Source: an uncultured Alphaproteobacteria bacterium
GTDB lineage: Bacteria; Pseudomonadota; Alphaproteobacteria; Rhodobacterales; Rhodobacteraceae
Assembly: GCA_902596605.1 (NCBI GenBank)
Contig: CACJUU010000004.1
Location: 1 to 64,000, forward strand
DNA: 64,000 bases
Direction: 5' to 3'
Position numbers and translations under genes: made by a program. This document shows positions 45,737 through 53,958 of the stretch, piece by piece (position 1 is the stretch's first letter; each line of letters begins with the position of its first letter). The notes below the pieces were generated by a model. It was not told the origin of the DNA. It did not search any database and saw nothing but the letters and a program-made list of their open reading frames with translations.

Positions 45737-46081
45737 ATGGAAATTGATAACACTTTTATTAAAAATCTATTCAATTCTACTATCATAAAGGTGGAAAAAG
45801 GTAATCCCATCCCTCTTGGAAACCATTTCTTCTTTATAAATAGTGGAAAAGTTTCAGGAAAGATGGGAGCAAAGAAAAATACACCTTTTTCTGCTCAGAA
45901 AGGTCAATTTTTTTGTTTGAAACAATTAATTGATCCAGACGAAAAAGTTGTAAATGCAGTAGCAGAAACAGATCTTGATTTAACAATAATAAATTTTTCA
46001 GAACTTGAAAAATTGCTCAAAGGCACCGATAAAAACTTAAGTGCATTAATCAAGTCTCTAATTTCACAAGGTATTTATTAA
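45737..46081 (+). CDS. Small cNMP-binding-like (beta-roll) protein 1
   Basis: 114 residues. Pattern VEKGNPIPLGNHFFFINSGKVSGKM (with GQFFCLKQLIDPDEKVVNAVAETDLDLTII later) follows the beta-roll of CNB/Crp domains. The phosphate-binding cassette with its Arg is not evident, so nucleotide binding is doubtful. No DNA-binding domain. It overlaps the next gene by one base (TAATG). With the gene at 46962 it makes a pair of CNB-like proteins around an unknown helical protein. Confidence 0.6.
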   Translation: MEIDNTFIKNLFNSTIIKVEKGNPIPLGNHFFFINSGKVSGKMGAKKNTPFSAQKGQFFCLKQLIDPDEKVVNAVAETDLDLTIINFSELEKLLKGTDKNLSALIKSLISQGIY

Positions 46082-46965
46082 TGTCTTCCGATTTTGATTT
46101 TGGAGAATTTCTTGATGAATCAAACCAGTCTGAGTTGATGATCCTTTGCTTGGAATTATTTGGTGTCTTGACCAAATTTCAAGTTGATCCAAATAAACTC
46201 GAAACAGCAAAGGTCGAAATTTTAAATAATCAATTAACAAGAAATTTTGAAGGTTTCAGGTCTGCAATATCATATCTTTCAGGTGGGGATAAAAATTCAC
46301 AAATTAATTCAATGAAACACATTAATTTGATGGTTGATACTTTAGTTGGAGATTCAAAAAGCACGGAAAAATTTACGAAGATCGAGAAGGTTGTAAAGGA
46401 ATCAATCGATAAGTTAATAAAGGGAATTGATTCAAATGGTGATTTATTCAAGTTAGTCCAAGTTTACAATTTTTTACCCAATAAAAAAGAGATCGCAATA
46501 TTATTGGGGCGTATCGCTGATTATGAGCTGAAAGAGGCTAAGATGATGGAAAAGGTGAAAGCTGCATTGCTTAAAGATGACGTTGAGTTGTTGCTTTCCA
46601 AAATTCTCGCTGAAATTGCAGAAGAAAGTGCTTCTGGCTTTATTTCCGATAATATTGCAGATATTTTTCAGCGCAGAGGGGTTGACTTTCACATCGCAGG
46701 CCTGGTCACAAAAGAGTCTCTTGAAAATTTAAGCGATGAGCAACTTAAAAATAACGTTCTTCTTATGGTAAATTTTAGCGAGGATATATTCACATCAAAT
46801 CCGGAATTTCTAGAGAATATTCAGTCTGATACCAACGTATTAACAAGCACCTCCGGTGTAGATAAAGATTCTTTTGATATGTTGCTTCTGTTAAAAAATG
46901 AAAGAAGGAGGGATATGTTCGACAAATATCAAGTGAAAGTCAAAGAATATAGGGTGTTTAAATGA
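46081..46965 (+). CDS. Unknown helical protein between two cNMP-like genes
   Basis: 294 residues, acidic, predicted almost wholly alpha-helical, no signal peptide, membrane helix or Cys cluster. Leu/Lys/Glu-rich segments such as LLKDDVELLLSKILAEIAEESA could form helical bundles. The last eleven codons lie in the gene end that overlaps the next start (ATGA). I recognise no family. Position between two CNB-like genes and opposite the chemosensory operon suggests a scaffold or output partner, but this is inference. Confidence 0.6.
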   Translation: MSSDFDFGEFLDESNQSELMILCLELFGVLTKFQVDPNKLETAKVEILNNQLTRNFEGFRSAISYLSGGDKNSQINSMKHINLMVDTLVGDSKSTEKFTKIEKVVKESIDKLIKGIDSNGDLFKLVQVYNFLPNKKEIAILLGRIADYELKEAKMMEKVKAALLKDDVELLLSKILAEIAEESASGFISDNIADIFQRRGVDFHIAGLVTKESLENLSDEQLKNNVLLMVNFSEDIFTSNPEFLENIQSDTNVLTSTSGVDKDSFDMLLLLKNERRRDMFDKYQVKVKEYRVFK

Positions 46966-47291
46966 GTGGATCAATTGAACCGATAGTTCCTGGACAAGTT
47001 ATCTTTGATATAGGGCAGCAAATCGACAAGTGTTTTATACTTCAGAAAGGTTCAGTTCATTTTTTTAATAGTAAAGAAGAGAAGATAAGTGGCATAGCTC
47101 CCAATACAATGTTTGGATTCACTGAGCTTGTAAAAGGTAAAACAACCCATAGCACAAAAGCAGTTTGCATTACACCTGGAACTGTTGTTTCATTTTCATC
47201 TGACGTCATTAAAACAAAGCTATCAGCGTATGGTGAGGATAATAAATTACTTTTAGAAAGTTTAGCTGACCAACTTCTTAACAAGATCTAG
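46962..47291 (+). CDS. Small cNMP-binding-like (beta-roll) protein 2
   Basis: 109 residues with a clearer CNB pattern: VPGQVIFDIGQQIDKCFILQKGSVHFF, then GIAPNTMFGFTELVKGKTTHSTKAVCITPGTVVSF, which follows the beta-roll and cassette region. The usual cassette Arg is replaced by a Thr/His stretch, so cyclic nucleotide may not bind. No helix-turn-helix. Last of the three-gene plus-strand set. Confidence 0.65.
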   Translation: MSGSIEPIVPGQVIFDIGQQIDKCFILQKGSVHFFNSKEEKISGIAPNTMFGFTELVKGKTTHSTKAVCITPGTVVSFSSDVIKTKLSAYGEDNKLLLESLADQLLNKI

Positions 47292-47522
47292 CGAAACACA
47301 GACTTTTTTTTCGACTATTAGTGATATTCTTATCTATATAAGAGATAACAAGGCGCCAAATTAGAAACCCAGTTTGTTTAAAAACGATTAAATGTGCAGT
47401 ATTAAAGGCAACAATTTCCGTTAATTTAAGTTTAGTAAAGGTTTTTCGACTGGGGTCAATATTTAGAAAGTTAGGGTATTTTTCGCTTCATACTTCTAAT
47501 TTTAGAAAAATGCTAGCAACGG

Positions 47523-47723
47523 CTACAGGAACCAGACCGTTTTTTCTACCAATTTAGTTTTATCGGCTTTATCCGCTTCTAATGCTTTTGCTTCCTTTAC
47601 AATTTTGTCTTCAAAACACTCATAAAGTGACGCAAATCCTAACTTTGCCGCTTTCTTGTCTTCATACGGTTGTCGCCCGCGAAGGCTGTCGATCCGCTCT
47701 AATATCAGCTCATCTTTCGTCTC
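47523..47723 (-). pseudogene. Possible gene remnant, start codon missing
   Basis: An uninterrupted minus-strand frame of 66 codons ends at TAG 47525-47523 and looks protein-like: LERIDSLRGRQPYEDKKAAK, then LGFASLYECFEDKIVKEAKA, finishing KTVWFL. A stop (47726-47724) lies just before its first codon and it has no ATG, GTG or TTG before the conserved-looking part. It reads like the C-terminal piece of a lost gene. Not recognised; chance cannot be excluded. Confidence 0.35.
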
Positions 47724-47785
47724 TTAAAGTAACGGGGACCATTACTATAATCAATATTAAGCTACAAGAGGTATAAAACGGAGTT

Positions 47786-47814
47786 TACCAACCCACTAAA
47801 AAAGAGGGTTGGTA
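47786..47814. terminator. Hairpin downstream of znuA
   Basis: Inverted repeat TACCAACCC (47786-47794) / GGGTTGGTA (47806-47814), 9 bp perfect, 11-nt loop, lying 7 bp beyond the znuA stop. On the minus strand it is not followed by a good T-run, so it may act as an mRNA-end stabiliser or a weak terminator. Confidence 0.55.
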
Positions 47815-47820
47815 CCTATT

Positions 47821-48807
47821 TTAAAAGCACTTAGCCAAGTTGGTTGCTAAGTTTCGAATGAGGTTTTCATAGAGACTTGGGCCAGTTTCTAATTTAACGC
47901 CTAGTGGATCAATCACAGCTGTATTTGCATTGGTCCCCTCAACAACCGCTTTAACTAGGCCCTGTTTGTATTGGGGCTCCGCAAGCACACACTCGACAGC
48001 TTCATCTACCACTCTTTTGCGTATCTCGGCAAGACGAGCGGGGCTTGGATCAGAAGCATCCCCTAATGATATAGCTCCGGAAGCACTAATACCAAAATCT
48101 TTCTCAAAATACTGATAAGCATCATGAAAAACGACAAATTTCTTCTCTCTTATTGGATCTAGAATGGAATTCACTTCAGATACTAACGCGTCAATATTAT
48201 CTCTAGCCGATTTTGCATTTGAAAAATAAGTTGCAGCATTATCAGGATCAACCTCCGACAGTTTTGCCGCAATAGAATTCAACCATACCTTCGCAATTTT
48301 TGGTGATAACCAGGCATGAGGATCGTGCTCTCCGTGAGCATGCCCCTCGTGATCATCATGGTCATCATGGTCATCATGCTTCTTCTTACCATCGTCGTGA
48401 TCATCATGGTCATCATGGTCATCATGGTCTCCGTGATCGTGTGCTTCAAATAACGCTCCCTCGCGAAAACTGAGAAGTTCGATACCATCAACGCCTAGAA
48501 GAGAGGTTATAGAAGCGTTTTTCGCTAAACTATCCAGACCATTTTCCAGCCACGGTGTAAGATCCTCTCCTATCCAAAAAATAACATCAGCATCTTCCAA
48601 TGACTTTGCATTGGAAGGTTTAAGTTGGTATTCGTGAGGCGACGCTCCTGCCGGAATAATCAAGTCCGGTTTACCCACACCTTCCATTATGCTGGAGACT
48701 AGCGAATGAACGGGCGCAATATCTACTGTAACCTTCGGCACATCTGCAACAAGCATACTGGTGCTTAATAGAAATGCTGACGTTGTTGAAAGAAATTTAT
48801 TAGACAT
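47821..48807 (-). CDS. znuA: Zinc ABC transporter substrate-binding protein
   Basis: Periplasmic zinc-binding protein, 328 residues from ATG 48807 (MSNKFL), with signal peptide to about residue 21. Metal ligands of the family are visible: His34 (PVHS), His58 (SPHEY) and His164 (DPHAWLSP). Between them, residues 123-164 form a His/Asp-rich loop built of HDD repeats, the mobile zinc-gathering loop of ZnuA. A start at 48819 (MESQ) is in frame, but 48807 fits the signal peptide better. Divergent from zur-znuCB across the Zur-type palindrome. Confidence 0.95.
   Translation of the reverse strand: MSNKFLSTTSAFLLSTSMLVADVPKVTVDIAPVHSLVSSIMEGVGKPDLIIPAGASPHEYQLKPSNAKSLEDADVIFWIGEDLTPWLENGLDSLAKNASITSLLGVDGIELLSFREGALFEAHDHGDHDDHDDHDDHDDGKKKHDDHDDHDDHEGHAHGEHDPHAWLSPKIAKVWLNSIAAKLSEVDPDNAATYFSNAKSARDNIDALVSEVNSILDPIREKKFVVFHDAYQYFEKDFGISASGAISLGDASDPSPARLAEIRKRVVDEAVECVLAEPQYKQGLVKAVVEGTNANTAVIDPLGVKLETGPSLYENLIRNLATNLAKCF
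48350..48429. repeat. Nine-base tandem repeats coding the ZnuA His-loop
   Basis: Two short arrays of the unit GTCATCATG (plus strand), separated by about 20 bp at 48380-48398, encode repeated His-Asp-Asp on the minus strand. The in-frame 9-bp unit can expand or contract without disrupting znuA, so loop length may vary between strains. Confidence 0.8.
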
Positions 48808-48841
48808 TTGGCTCTCCATGAGGTATTTAAGTTAGTGTGTT

Positions 48842-48853
48842 ATGTTATAACAT
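48842..48853. promoter_or_regulatory. Zur-type operator between znuA and zur
   Basis: Perfect 12-bp palindrome ATGTTATAACAT, with a related imperfect half-site (GATATAACTTAACATC) 6 bp further on. The ATGTTATAACAT core is like known Zur sites. It lies 34 bp upstream of znuA and 61 bp upstream of zur, so zinc-bound Zur could repress both directions. Confidence 0.75.
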
Positions 48854-48914
48854 GTAATGATATAACTTAACATCTGAGCAAAGTAAAGTTTAATTCTACA
48901 GAGCGCGTATTCGG

Positions 48915-49418
48915 ATGAAAAAAAAGAAAAAAAACGAAAATTCTTCAAAGATATTTTTAGGTCATGACCATGGAGTTTGCTTTGGCGATGCGATAACACA
49001 GATCGAGGATTATTTCATCAAGAAAAAATTACAATTAACTCCTTTACGTCGAAAAGTTTTTGAAATTTTAATCGAGGACCATAAGCCACTAGGCGCTTAC
49101 GAGATTCTTGAAAAGTTGGGGAAGACAGGGTTTTCATCATCTCCACCCATAGCCTATCGGGTTCTTGACTTTTTAATTGAACATGGATTTGTTCATAAAG
49201 TACAGGGTTTAAATGGCTTTATCGCCTGTTCGAACCCAAACCACTCGCATTTTCCTACTTTTGTTATCTGTCGAAAATGTGAGAAAGTAGCGGAGGTCAG
49301 TGAAGAGAAAAGTGGGCTTAATCTTCCGAGCCCCGAAATATCAAATTTCAAAATTGAAAAAACCACTATTGAATTGACTGGAATTTGTAGCACTTGCGAA
49401 AATGCAGAGATTAGATAA
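48915..49418 (+). CDS. zur: Zinc uptake regulator, Fur family
   Basis: 167 residues. Winged helix with LTPLRRKVFEIL and APIAYRVLDFL-type recognition helix, then a metal domain with two CxxC pairs (Cys119/122 and Cys158/161), the structural zinc site, and an HSHF-type motif (NHSHF). The N-terminus is a long Lys-rich and His-containing extension (residues 1-20). Divergent from znuA; its stop overlaps the znuC start by one base. Expected to repress the zinc importer when zinc is sufficient. Confidence 0.92.
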   Translation: MKKKKKNENSSKIFLGHDHGVCFGDAITQIEDYFIKKKLQLTPLRRKVFEILIEDHKPLGAYEILEKLGKTGFSSSPPIAYRVLDFLIEHGFVHKVQGLNGFIACSNPNHSHFPTFVICRKCEKVAEVSEEKSGLNLPSPEISNFKIEKTTIELTGICSTCENAEIR

Positions 49419-50146
49419 TGCTCATTGAGGTTCAGAGTCTAAATGTACATTATGGAAATAAAAAAGTATTAGAGAACATAAATCTTTCTGTTAGCAGTGG
49501 CGAAATTGTTACCATAGTTGGTCCAAATGGATCAGGAAAAACGACTCTTTTCAAGGCGATAATTGGCTCAGCGCCTATCACCTCTGGTAAAATAATTATG
49601 AGCCCGAGTGTAAAAGTAGGCTATGTTCCACAAGTTTTAAATGTTGACCGATCACTCCCTTTGACAGCCGAGCGATTTCTAAGTCTTGTGAATAATCGTA
49701 ATGACCAAGGACTCTTGAGAGCCAAACAGATTTTGGGCTCAGAAGATTATTTATCCACTCAGATAAGCAGCTTGTCGGGTGGTCAATTGCAACGCGTGCT
49801 TTTAGCACGTGCTTTATTGAATGACCCAGACGTTTTATTGCTCGACGAGGCTACACGCGGATTAGATCAACCGGGATCAGCGGAATTTTATAAAAAAATA
49901 GAGGAAGTTCGAGAGTCCTCTGGCTGCGCAGTACTGATGATAAGCCATGATTTACATGTAGTTATGAGCGCATCAAATAGAGTAATTTGTCTTAATGGCC
50001 ATATATGCTGCCAGGGTAAACCACAATCGGTCGCTTCATCACCAGAATATAGAGATCTTTTTGGTTCAAATATAGATGGTACTTTTGCTCTTTACCAACA
50101 TAACCACAAAGAAAACAAAAACAGGATAAGTCACAGTAATGCTTGA
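49418..50146 (+). CDS. znuC: Zinc ABC transporter ATPase
   Basis: 242 residues. Walker A GPNGSGKTT (residues 34-42), signature LSGGQLQR, Walker B VLLLDEATRG and switch His in MISHDLHVV. It powers zinc import with ZnuA and ZnuB. Overlaps zur by one base and znuB by 8 bp, so the operon is tightly coupled. The C-terminal tail (QHNHKENKN) is short and His-bearing. Confidence 0.95.
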   Translation: MLIEVQSLNVHYGNKKVLENINLSVSSGEIVTIVGPNGSGKTTLFKAIIGSAPITSGKIIMSPSVKVGYVPQVLNVDRSLPLTAERFLSLVNNRNDQGLLRAKQILGSEDYLSTQISSLSGGQLQRVLLARALLNDPDVLLLDEATRGLDQPGSAEFYKKIEEVRESSGCAVLMISHDLHVVMSASNRVICLNGHICCQGKPQSVASSPEYRDLFGSNIDGTFALYQHNHKENKNRISHSNA

Positions 50147-50954
50147 TGACTTCATGGTTAGAGCCACTCTTGCTGGCGTTGGTGTTTCTCTGGCTGCCGC
50201 TCCTTTGGGTTGTTTTGTGGTATGGCGAAGAATGGCATACTTTGGTGAGGCAACAGCCCATGCCGCTCTCTTAGGTATATCATTGTCTTTAATGTTTGAA
50301 TTTTCAGTATTTGCAGGAGCGTTGTTTGTATCCGTAATTATGGCTACAGCAGTTACAATTGGTCAAGGCCGGTCACTGTTTTTAGATACTCTTCTTGGGG
50401 TTGCGGGTCATTCATGTATGGCATTAGGTTTAATAATAGTTTCTTTCATCTCTGGGGTACGTATAGAGCTCATGGCCTATCTGATTGGGGATATTCTGGC
50501 TGTATCAAAAACAGACGTTTTATTGATTTGGTTCGGATTAGGACTCGTATTGCTTTTATTGATTTGGCGATGGTCAGCGCTTTTATTGTGCACTCTAAAT
50601 GAAGATTTAGCAGCTGCAAGCGGCCTATATCCCAAAAGAGAAAACTTTGTTCTGACAATCGCCCTAGCAGTGGTTGTAGCCGTAGGTATAAAGGTTGTCG
50701 GCGTACTTCTTATTATCTCTCTGTTAATCATACCAGCCGCTTCTTCACGTTCACTTGGATCGACACCAGAGAAAATGGCTATATTTGCCTCCTTAATAGG
50801 AGCGTTATCGGCAATATTAGGCTTCAACGCTTCTTATGTTTTTGATACGCCAACGGGTCCATCAATTGTCTGTGTAGCATCGTTAATATTTCTATTTACT
50901 CTCACCTTTTCTTTGCTTAAAGAGCACTTTCATCCCAGGATAAAAATAAAATAA
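50139..50954 (+). CDS. znuB: Zinc ABC transporter permease
   Basis: 271 residues, about eight membrane helices of the ABC-3 (ZnuB/TroC) permease family. Typical segments: APLGCFVVWRRMAYFGEATAHAALLG near residues 21-46, GVRIELMAYLIGDIL, and VGVLLIISLLIIPAASSR. Starts 8 bp inside znuC and is followed 14 bp later by the COG0523 GTPase. Confidence 0.95.
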   Translation: MLDDFMVRATLAGVGVSLAAAPLGCFVVWRRMAYFGEATAHAALLGISLSLMFEFSVFAGALFVSVIMATAVTIGQGRSLFLDTLLGVAGHSCMALGLIIVSFISGVRIELMAYLIGDILAVSKTDVLLIWFGLGLVLLLLIWRWSALLLCTLNEDLAAASGLYPKRENFVLTIALAVVVAVGIKVVGVLLIISLLIIPAASSRSLGSTPEKMAIFASLIGALSAILGFNASYVFDTPTGPSIVCVASLIFLFTLTFSLLKEHFHPRIKIK

Positions 50955-50968
50955 TTGAGATATGAGAA

Positions 50969-52042
50969 ATGGATAAGTTTGCACCTAAACCAGTAACAGT
51001 AATAACAGGTTTTCTCGGAAGCGGCAAAACAACTTTGCTCTCTGCATTACTTAAAAAAGAAGAAATGAAGAATGTTGCTGTAATAATAAATGAATTTGGT
51101 GAAGTTGGACTAGACCATGCTTTGGTAGAACACAGCGATGAAAATATTGTCGAGCTACAAAATGGATGTATTTGCTGTACTATTCAAGGCGATCTCCAGA
51201 AAACAATGCTGGACTTGACAGATAAAATGACAAAGGGAGACATCTCTTATTTTGATAAAGTCATAATAGAAACGACGGGACTTGCTGACCCAGTTCCCAT
51301 TATTCACACTTTGATTAGTTCTATGGATTTGCAACGAATTTATACTCTTGATGGTGTAATCACAGTAGTTGATGCCACTAATGGAGAAAAAACATTAGAC
51401 TTGCAGCCAGAAGCAGTCAAACAAGCGGCGCTAGCCGAACGCATTATAATCAGTAAGATTGATCTAATAGAAAAAGATAAAGAGTTATCATTGGAAACCA
51501 GATTGAGAGCGATAAATCCTTCGATAAAAATTATCAAAAGTAGCTTTGGTGATGTTTCAATTTCAGACTTAATTAATTTGGACGCATACGATCCTTTTAG
51601 CAAGTCTAGAGATGTAAAGGAATGGCTTGCTGCAGAGAGTTTGGACACCCATCACGACCATGATCATGGCCACCAACATGTTAATGTAAATCGGCATGAT
51701 GAGAATATTGAGGCGTTTTCTATGACTAGTGATAAACCCGTCAACATGATGGCATTTGGTCTGTTTAAGGACTTGTTAATGGCACAAATGGGGCCAGACT
51801 TACTAAGGTTAAAGGGAATAATTAATATTGAGGGTAGAGATCGCCCAGCAGTTATTCACGGTGTCCAGCATATTTTTCATCCTGTTCATTGGTTGGAAAA
51901 ATGGCCCGACGGAGAGAGACAAACAAAGCTCGTTTTTATTACAAGGAATGTAAAGAAAGAACAAATAGAGGGATTTTTCAATGCGTTAATGGGTATTGTT
52001 GGAGATAAAGGCATTCCCAGAGAAATAGTTGATCTACTATAA
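50969..52042 (+). CDS. COG0523/CobW-family GTPase, likely zinc metallochaperone
   Basis: 357 residues. P-loop GFLGSGKTT (14-22), metal motif GCICC (66-70, the CXCC motif that binds zinc), GTP guanine motif SKID, a His-rich linker HHDHDHGHQHVNVNRHDE (about residues 227-245), and a CobW C-terminal domain. It is the last gene of the zur-znuC-znuB operon, so by location it should deliver zinc to a target enzyme under starvation, as proposed for ZagA/ZigA-type members. Client unknown. Not CobW for cobalamin. Confidence 0.9.
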   Translation: MDKFAPKPVTVITGFLGSGKTTLLSALLKKEEMKNVAVIINEFGEVGLDHALVEHSDENIVELQNGCICCTIQGDLQKTMLDLTDKMTKGDISYFDKVIIETTGLADPVPIIHTLISSMDLQRIYTLDGVITVVDATNGEKTLDLQPEAVKQAALAERIIISKIDLIEKDKELSLETRLRAINPSIKIIKSSFGDVSISDLINLDAYDPFSKSRDVKEWLAAESLDTHHDHDHGHQHVNVNRHDENIEAFSMTSDKPVNMMAFGLFKDLLMAQMGPDLLRLKGIINIEGRDRPAVIHGVQHIFHPVHWLEKWPDGERQTKLVFITRNVKKEQIEGFFNALMGIVGDKGIPREIVDLL

Positions 52043-52252
52043 TCGTAAAAAATTATGCTAGGGTTTTATAATTATCGAGAGTATCTCAAATTATTGGTAA
52101 GCCTGATAGTAGAGCTAGTAAATTTTTTTAATATTTAATCACCTATATTAGTTCCATAAAAATTTTAATTTAATAGCTTCTGGATTTGATGTTACTCTGG
52201 TGCATTGATTCCGGAGAATTCAGGAAAGAACAATTAATAAAGAAAACTTATT

Positions 52253-53743
52253 ATGTGCGGTATCTTTGCTTGTAAACCATTCGTAAAGGATTGGCTTGAA
52301 AACAGTATTATTGAACATCAGGATAGAGGACCTGATCAAAACGCAATACATACTTTCGAAGATATAGGGGTATCGGTAAATAGGCTAGCAATAACCGGCA
52401 GCTTAGAACAGGGTTCACAGCCTGTATTTTCATCCAGTCAACTTACTTATTGTGTGTTCAATGGAGCTATTTATAATACGGAGGAACTTATAACTCGTTT
52501 TTCCCTAAAGGTAAAATCTAAAAATGAAGCTGCTGTTCTGCTTGAGTTGTATGAATTACAAGGGGAAAGTTTTATTAATTACATTAGAGGGATGTTTTCT
52601 ATCATATTGGTTGATAAACGAGATGGGTCGCTTTTAGTAACAAGAGATAGCTTAGGTATAAAACCATTATATTGGGTCAATATGGAAGATATGGTTATTT
52701 TCTCGAGCTCCTTAAACGCGATTCCAGAACCCTTTTTACCCTACTCTACAGCTTTCCCTCCCGGAGAAGTTTGGATAAACAATACTTTTAGGGACAAGAT
52801 CAAGCCTGAGGTATTAGAGTTCAACAGTATAGAGGCCCTTCTCTTAAACACAGTTTCAAGCCATATTCCAAAAGAGGTGAAATGGGGGTGTAGCTTGAGT
52901 GGTGGAGTCGATAGTTCTTTGCTTTGTGCACTTGCAAAGTCAAAGGGACATTCGTTTAATTGCTATACTCTTGATACGGGTGGAGGGCCAGATCTTGAAG
53001 CCGCAAAAGAAGTGTCAAGTTATCTTAACTTACCCCTAAGATTAGTAAAAGTAACTGATATTGATATCGAAAACGTATTTCCAAAGATTGTAAAATCATT
53101 AGGAACTTTTCAATCTGAGTTAATTTTAGGTGGGCTCTTTACTTATTTTATATCTAAGCAAGCTTATAGAGATGGGCTTAAGGTCCTACTATTTGGAGAA
53201 GGCGCAGATGAGGTTTTTGGTGGATATGATAAATATCAGTTAGCTATGGAAGATTCTTATGAAAATGCTAAGAAAATGATGTTCTCGGACCTTAACACGT
53301 TATGGTTAACACATAATAATAGAATCGACCACGCATCAATGGCAGCTAGCATAGAAGCTAGAGTTCCTTATCAAGATAATTATGTAACCAATAACGCAAG
53401 AAATTTACCAATGGAGTTGAAAGTTGATAATGACAATTTGCTAAGAAATAAGATAGCCTTGAGAAAAATAGCAGAAAAGTATTTGCCAAATAATATTGCG
53501 CTCAGAAAAAAAGAAGTAATTTCGCGTGGAACAGATCTAGGTTTTATGCTGAATAAAGTTTCGAGAAAGATGGCTTCTTATTATCGTGTGGAGTCAATAT
53601 CTAAAAGTGATAGAAAAGATTTTAATATAGAAAGTTATATTGAAGCGGTTGCATTCAAAATCTGGAGAAAAATATTTCCGAACTTAGCTGAAAATATTGT
53701 CAGTATGAAGCAACGAGGGTTAATGAAAAAAATATCTGTTTAG
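52253..53743 (+). CDS. Glutamine-hydrolysing asparagine synthetase-like protein
   Basis: 496 residues. Ntn glutaminase domain starting MCGIF, Cys2 nucleophile after Met removal, with DRGPD, then the synthetase ATP-binding PP-loop SGGVDSS (216-222) and GEGADEVFGGY. It is shorter than typical AsnB (550-630). It converts aspartate and glutamine to asparagine, if it keeps the usual activity; shorter homologues sometimes act in peptide or lasso pathways, but no such genes are here. A 210-bp upstream gap contains no other gene I can see. Confidence 0.82.
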   Translation: MCGIFACKPFVKDWLENSIIEHQDRGPDQNAIHTFEDIGVSVNRLAITGSLEQGSQPVFSSSQLTYCVFNGAIYNTEELITRFSLKVKSKNEAAVLLELYELQGESFINYIRGMFSIILVDKRDGSLLVTRDSLGIKPLYWVNMEDMVIFSSSLNAIPEPFLPYSTAFPPGEVWINNTFRDKIKPEVLEFNSIEALLLNTVSSHIPKEVKWGCSLSGGVDSSLLCALAKSKGHSFNCYTLDTGGGPDLEAAKEVSSYLNLPLRLVKVTDIDIENVFPKIVKSLGTFQSELILGGLFTYFISKQAYRDGLKVLLFGEGADEVFGGYDKYQLAMEDSYENAKKMMFSDLNTLWLTHNNRIDHASMAASIEARVPYQDNYVTNNARNLPMELKVDNDNLLRNKIALRKIAEKYLPNNIALRKKEVISRGTDLGFMLNKVSRKMASYYRVESISKSDRKDFNIESYIEAVAFKIWRKIFPNLAENIVSMKQRGLMKKISV

Positions 53744-53825
53744 CAAAGAGGTTGTGTGCTTTAAAGCTTTGGCACCAAATATTGTTTCAAATGGTTACCA
53801 ATTAATAGATATGATACTAATTGTT

Positions 53826-53844
53826 CCCTGAGCTACATAGGCCC
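53826..53844 (-). other. tRNA 5'-end-like fragment
   Basis: On the minus strand, GGGCCTATGTAGCTCAGGG resembles the acceptor/D-arm start of tRNAs (compare GGGCCCGTAGCTCAG of the tRNA-Lys just upstream). It has no D-stem partner, anticodon arm or T-arm, so it is not a working tRNA. It may be a decayed tandem copy or an insertion scar. Confidence 0.35.
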
Positions 53845-53882
53845 AGCACACTATGCCAATATAAAATGAGCCTTCAGTCTGA

Positions 53883-53958
53883 TGGTGAGCCCGACAGGGT
53901 TCGAACCTGTGACCCACTGATTAAAAGTCAGTTGCTCTACCAACTGAGCTACGGGCCC
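53883..53958 (-). tRNA. tRNA-Lys (anticodon TTT)
   Basis: 76-nt cloverleaf with encoded CCA. Acceptor GGGCCCG/CGGGCTC, D-arm GTAGCTCAGTTGG, anticodon stem-loop ACTGA-CTTTTAA-TCAGT (anticodon TTT), T-arm GGTTCGAACC-type loop. It reads lysine codons AAA/AAG. Downstream on its strand lies a 19-nt tRNA-like fragment. Confidence 0.97.

Larger units (their letters stand above)
47292..47820. other. Gene-poor stretch with a start-less reading frame and a hairpin
   Basis: About 530 bp between the cNMP-like gene and znuA. From 47292 to 47522 I see no gene, RNA or repeat. It then holds the start-less minus frame (47523-47723) and a hairpin at 47786-47814, listed separately. Local base composition around 47670-47700 is more GC-rich than the surroundings. 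Confidence 0.6.

Noticed and set aside
47582-47776. 64-codon plus-strand frame
   Set aside because: No ribosome site, biased composition, and the opposite strand frame looks more protein-like.
48350-48429. CRISPR-like short repeats
   Set aside because: Units of 9 bp without spacers, fully explained by HDD codons of znuA.
50969-52042. CobW for cobalamin synthesis
   Set aside because: No cob genes nearby; co-operonic with zur-znuCB, so a zinc role fits better.
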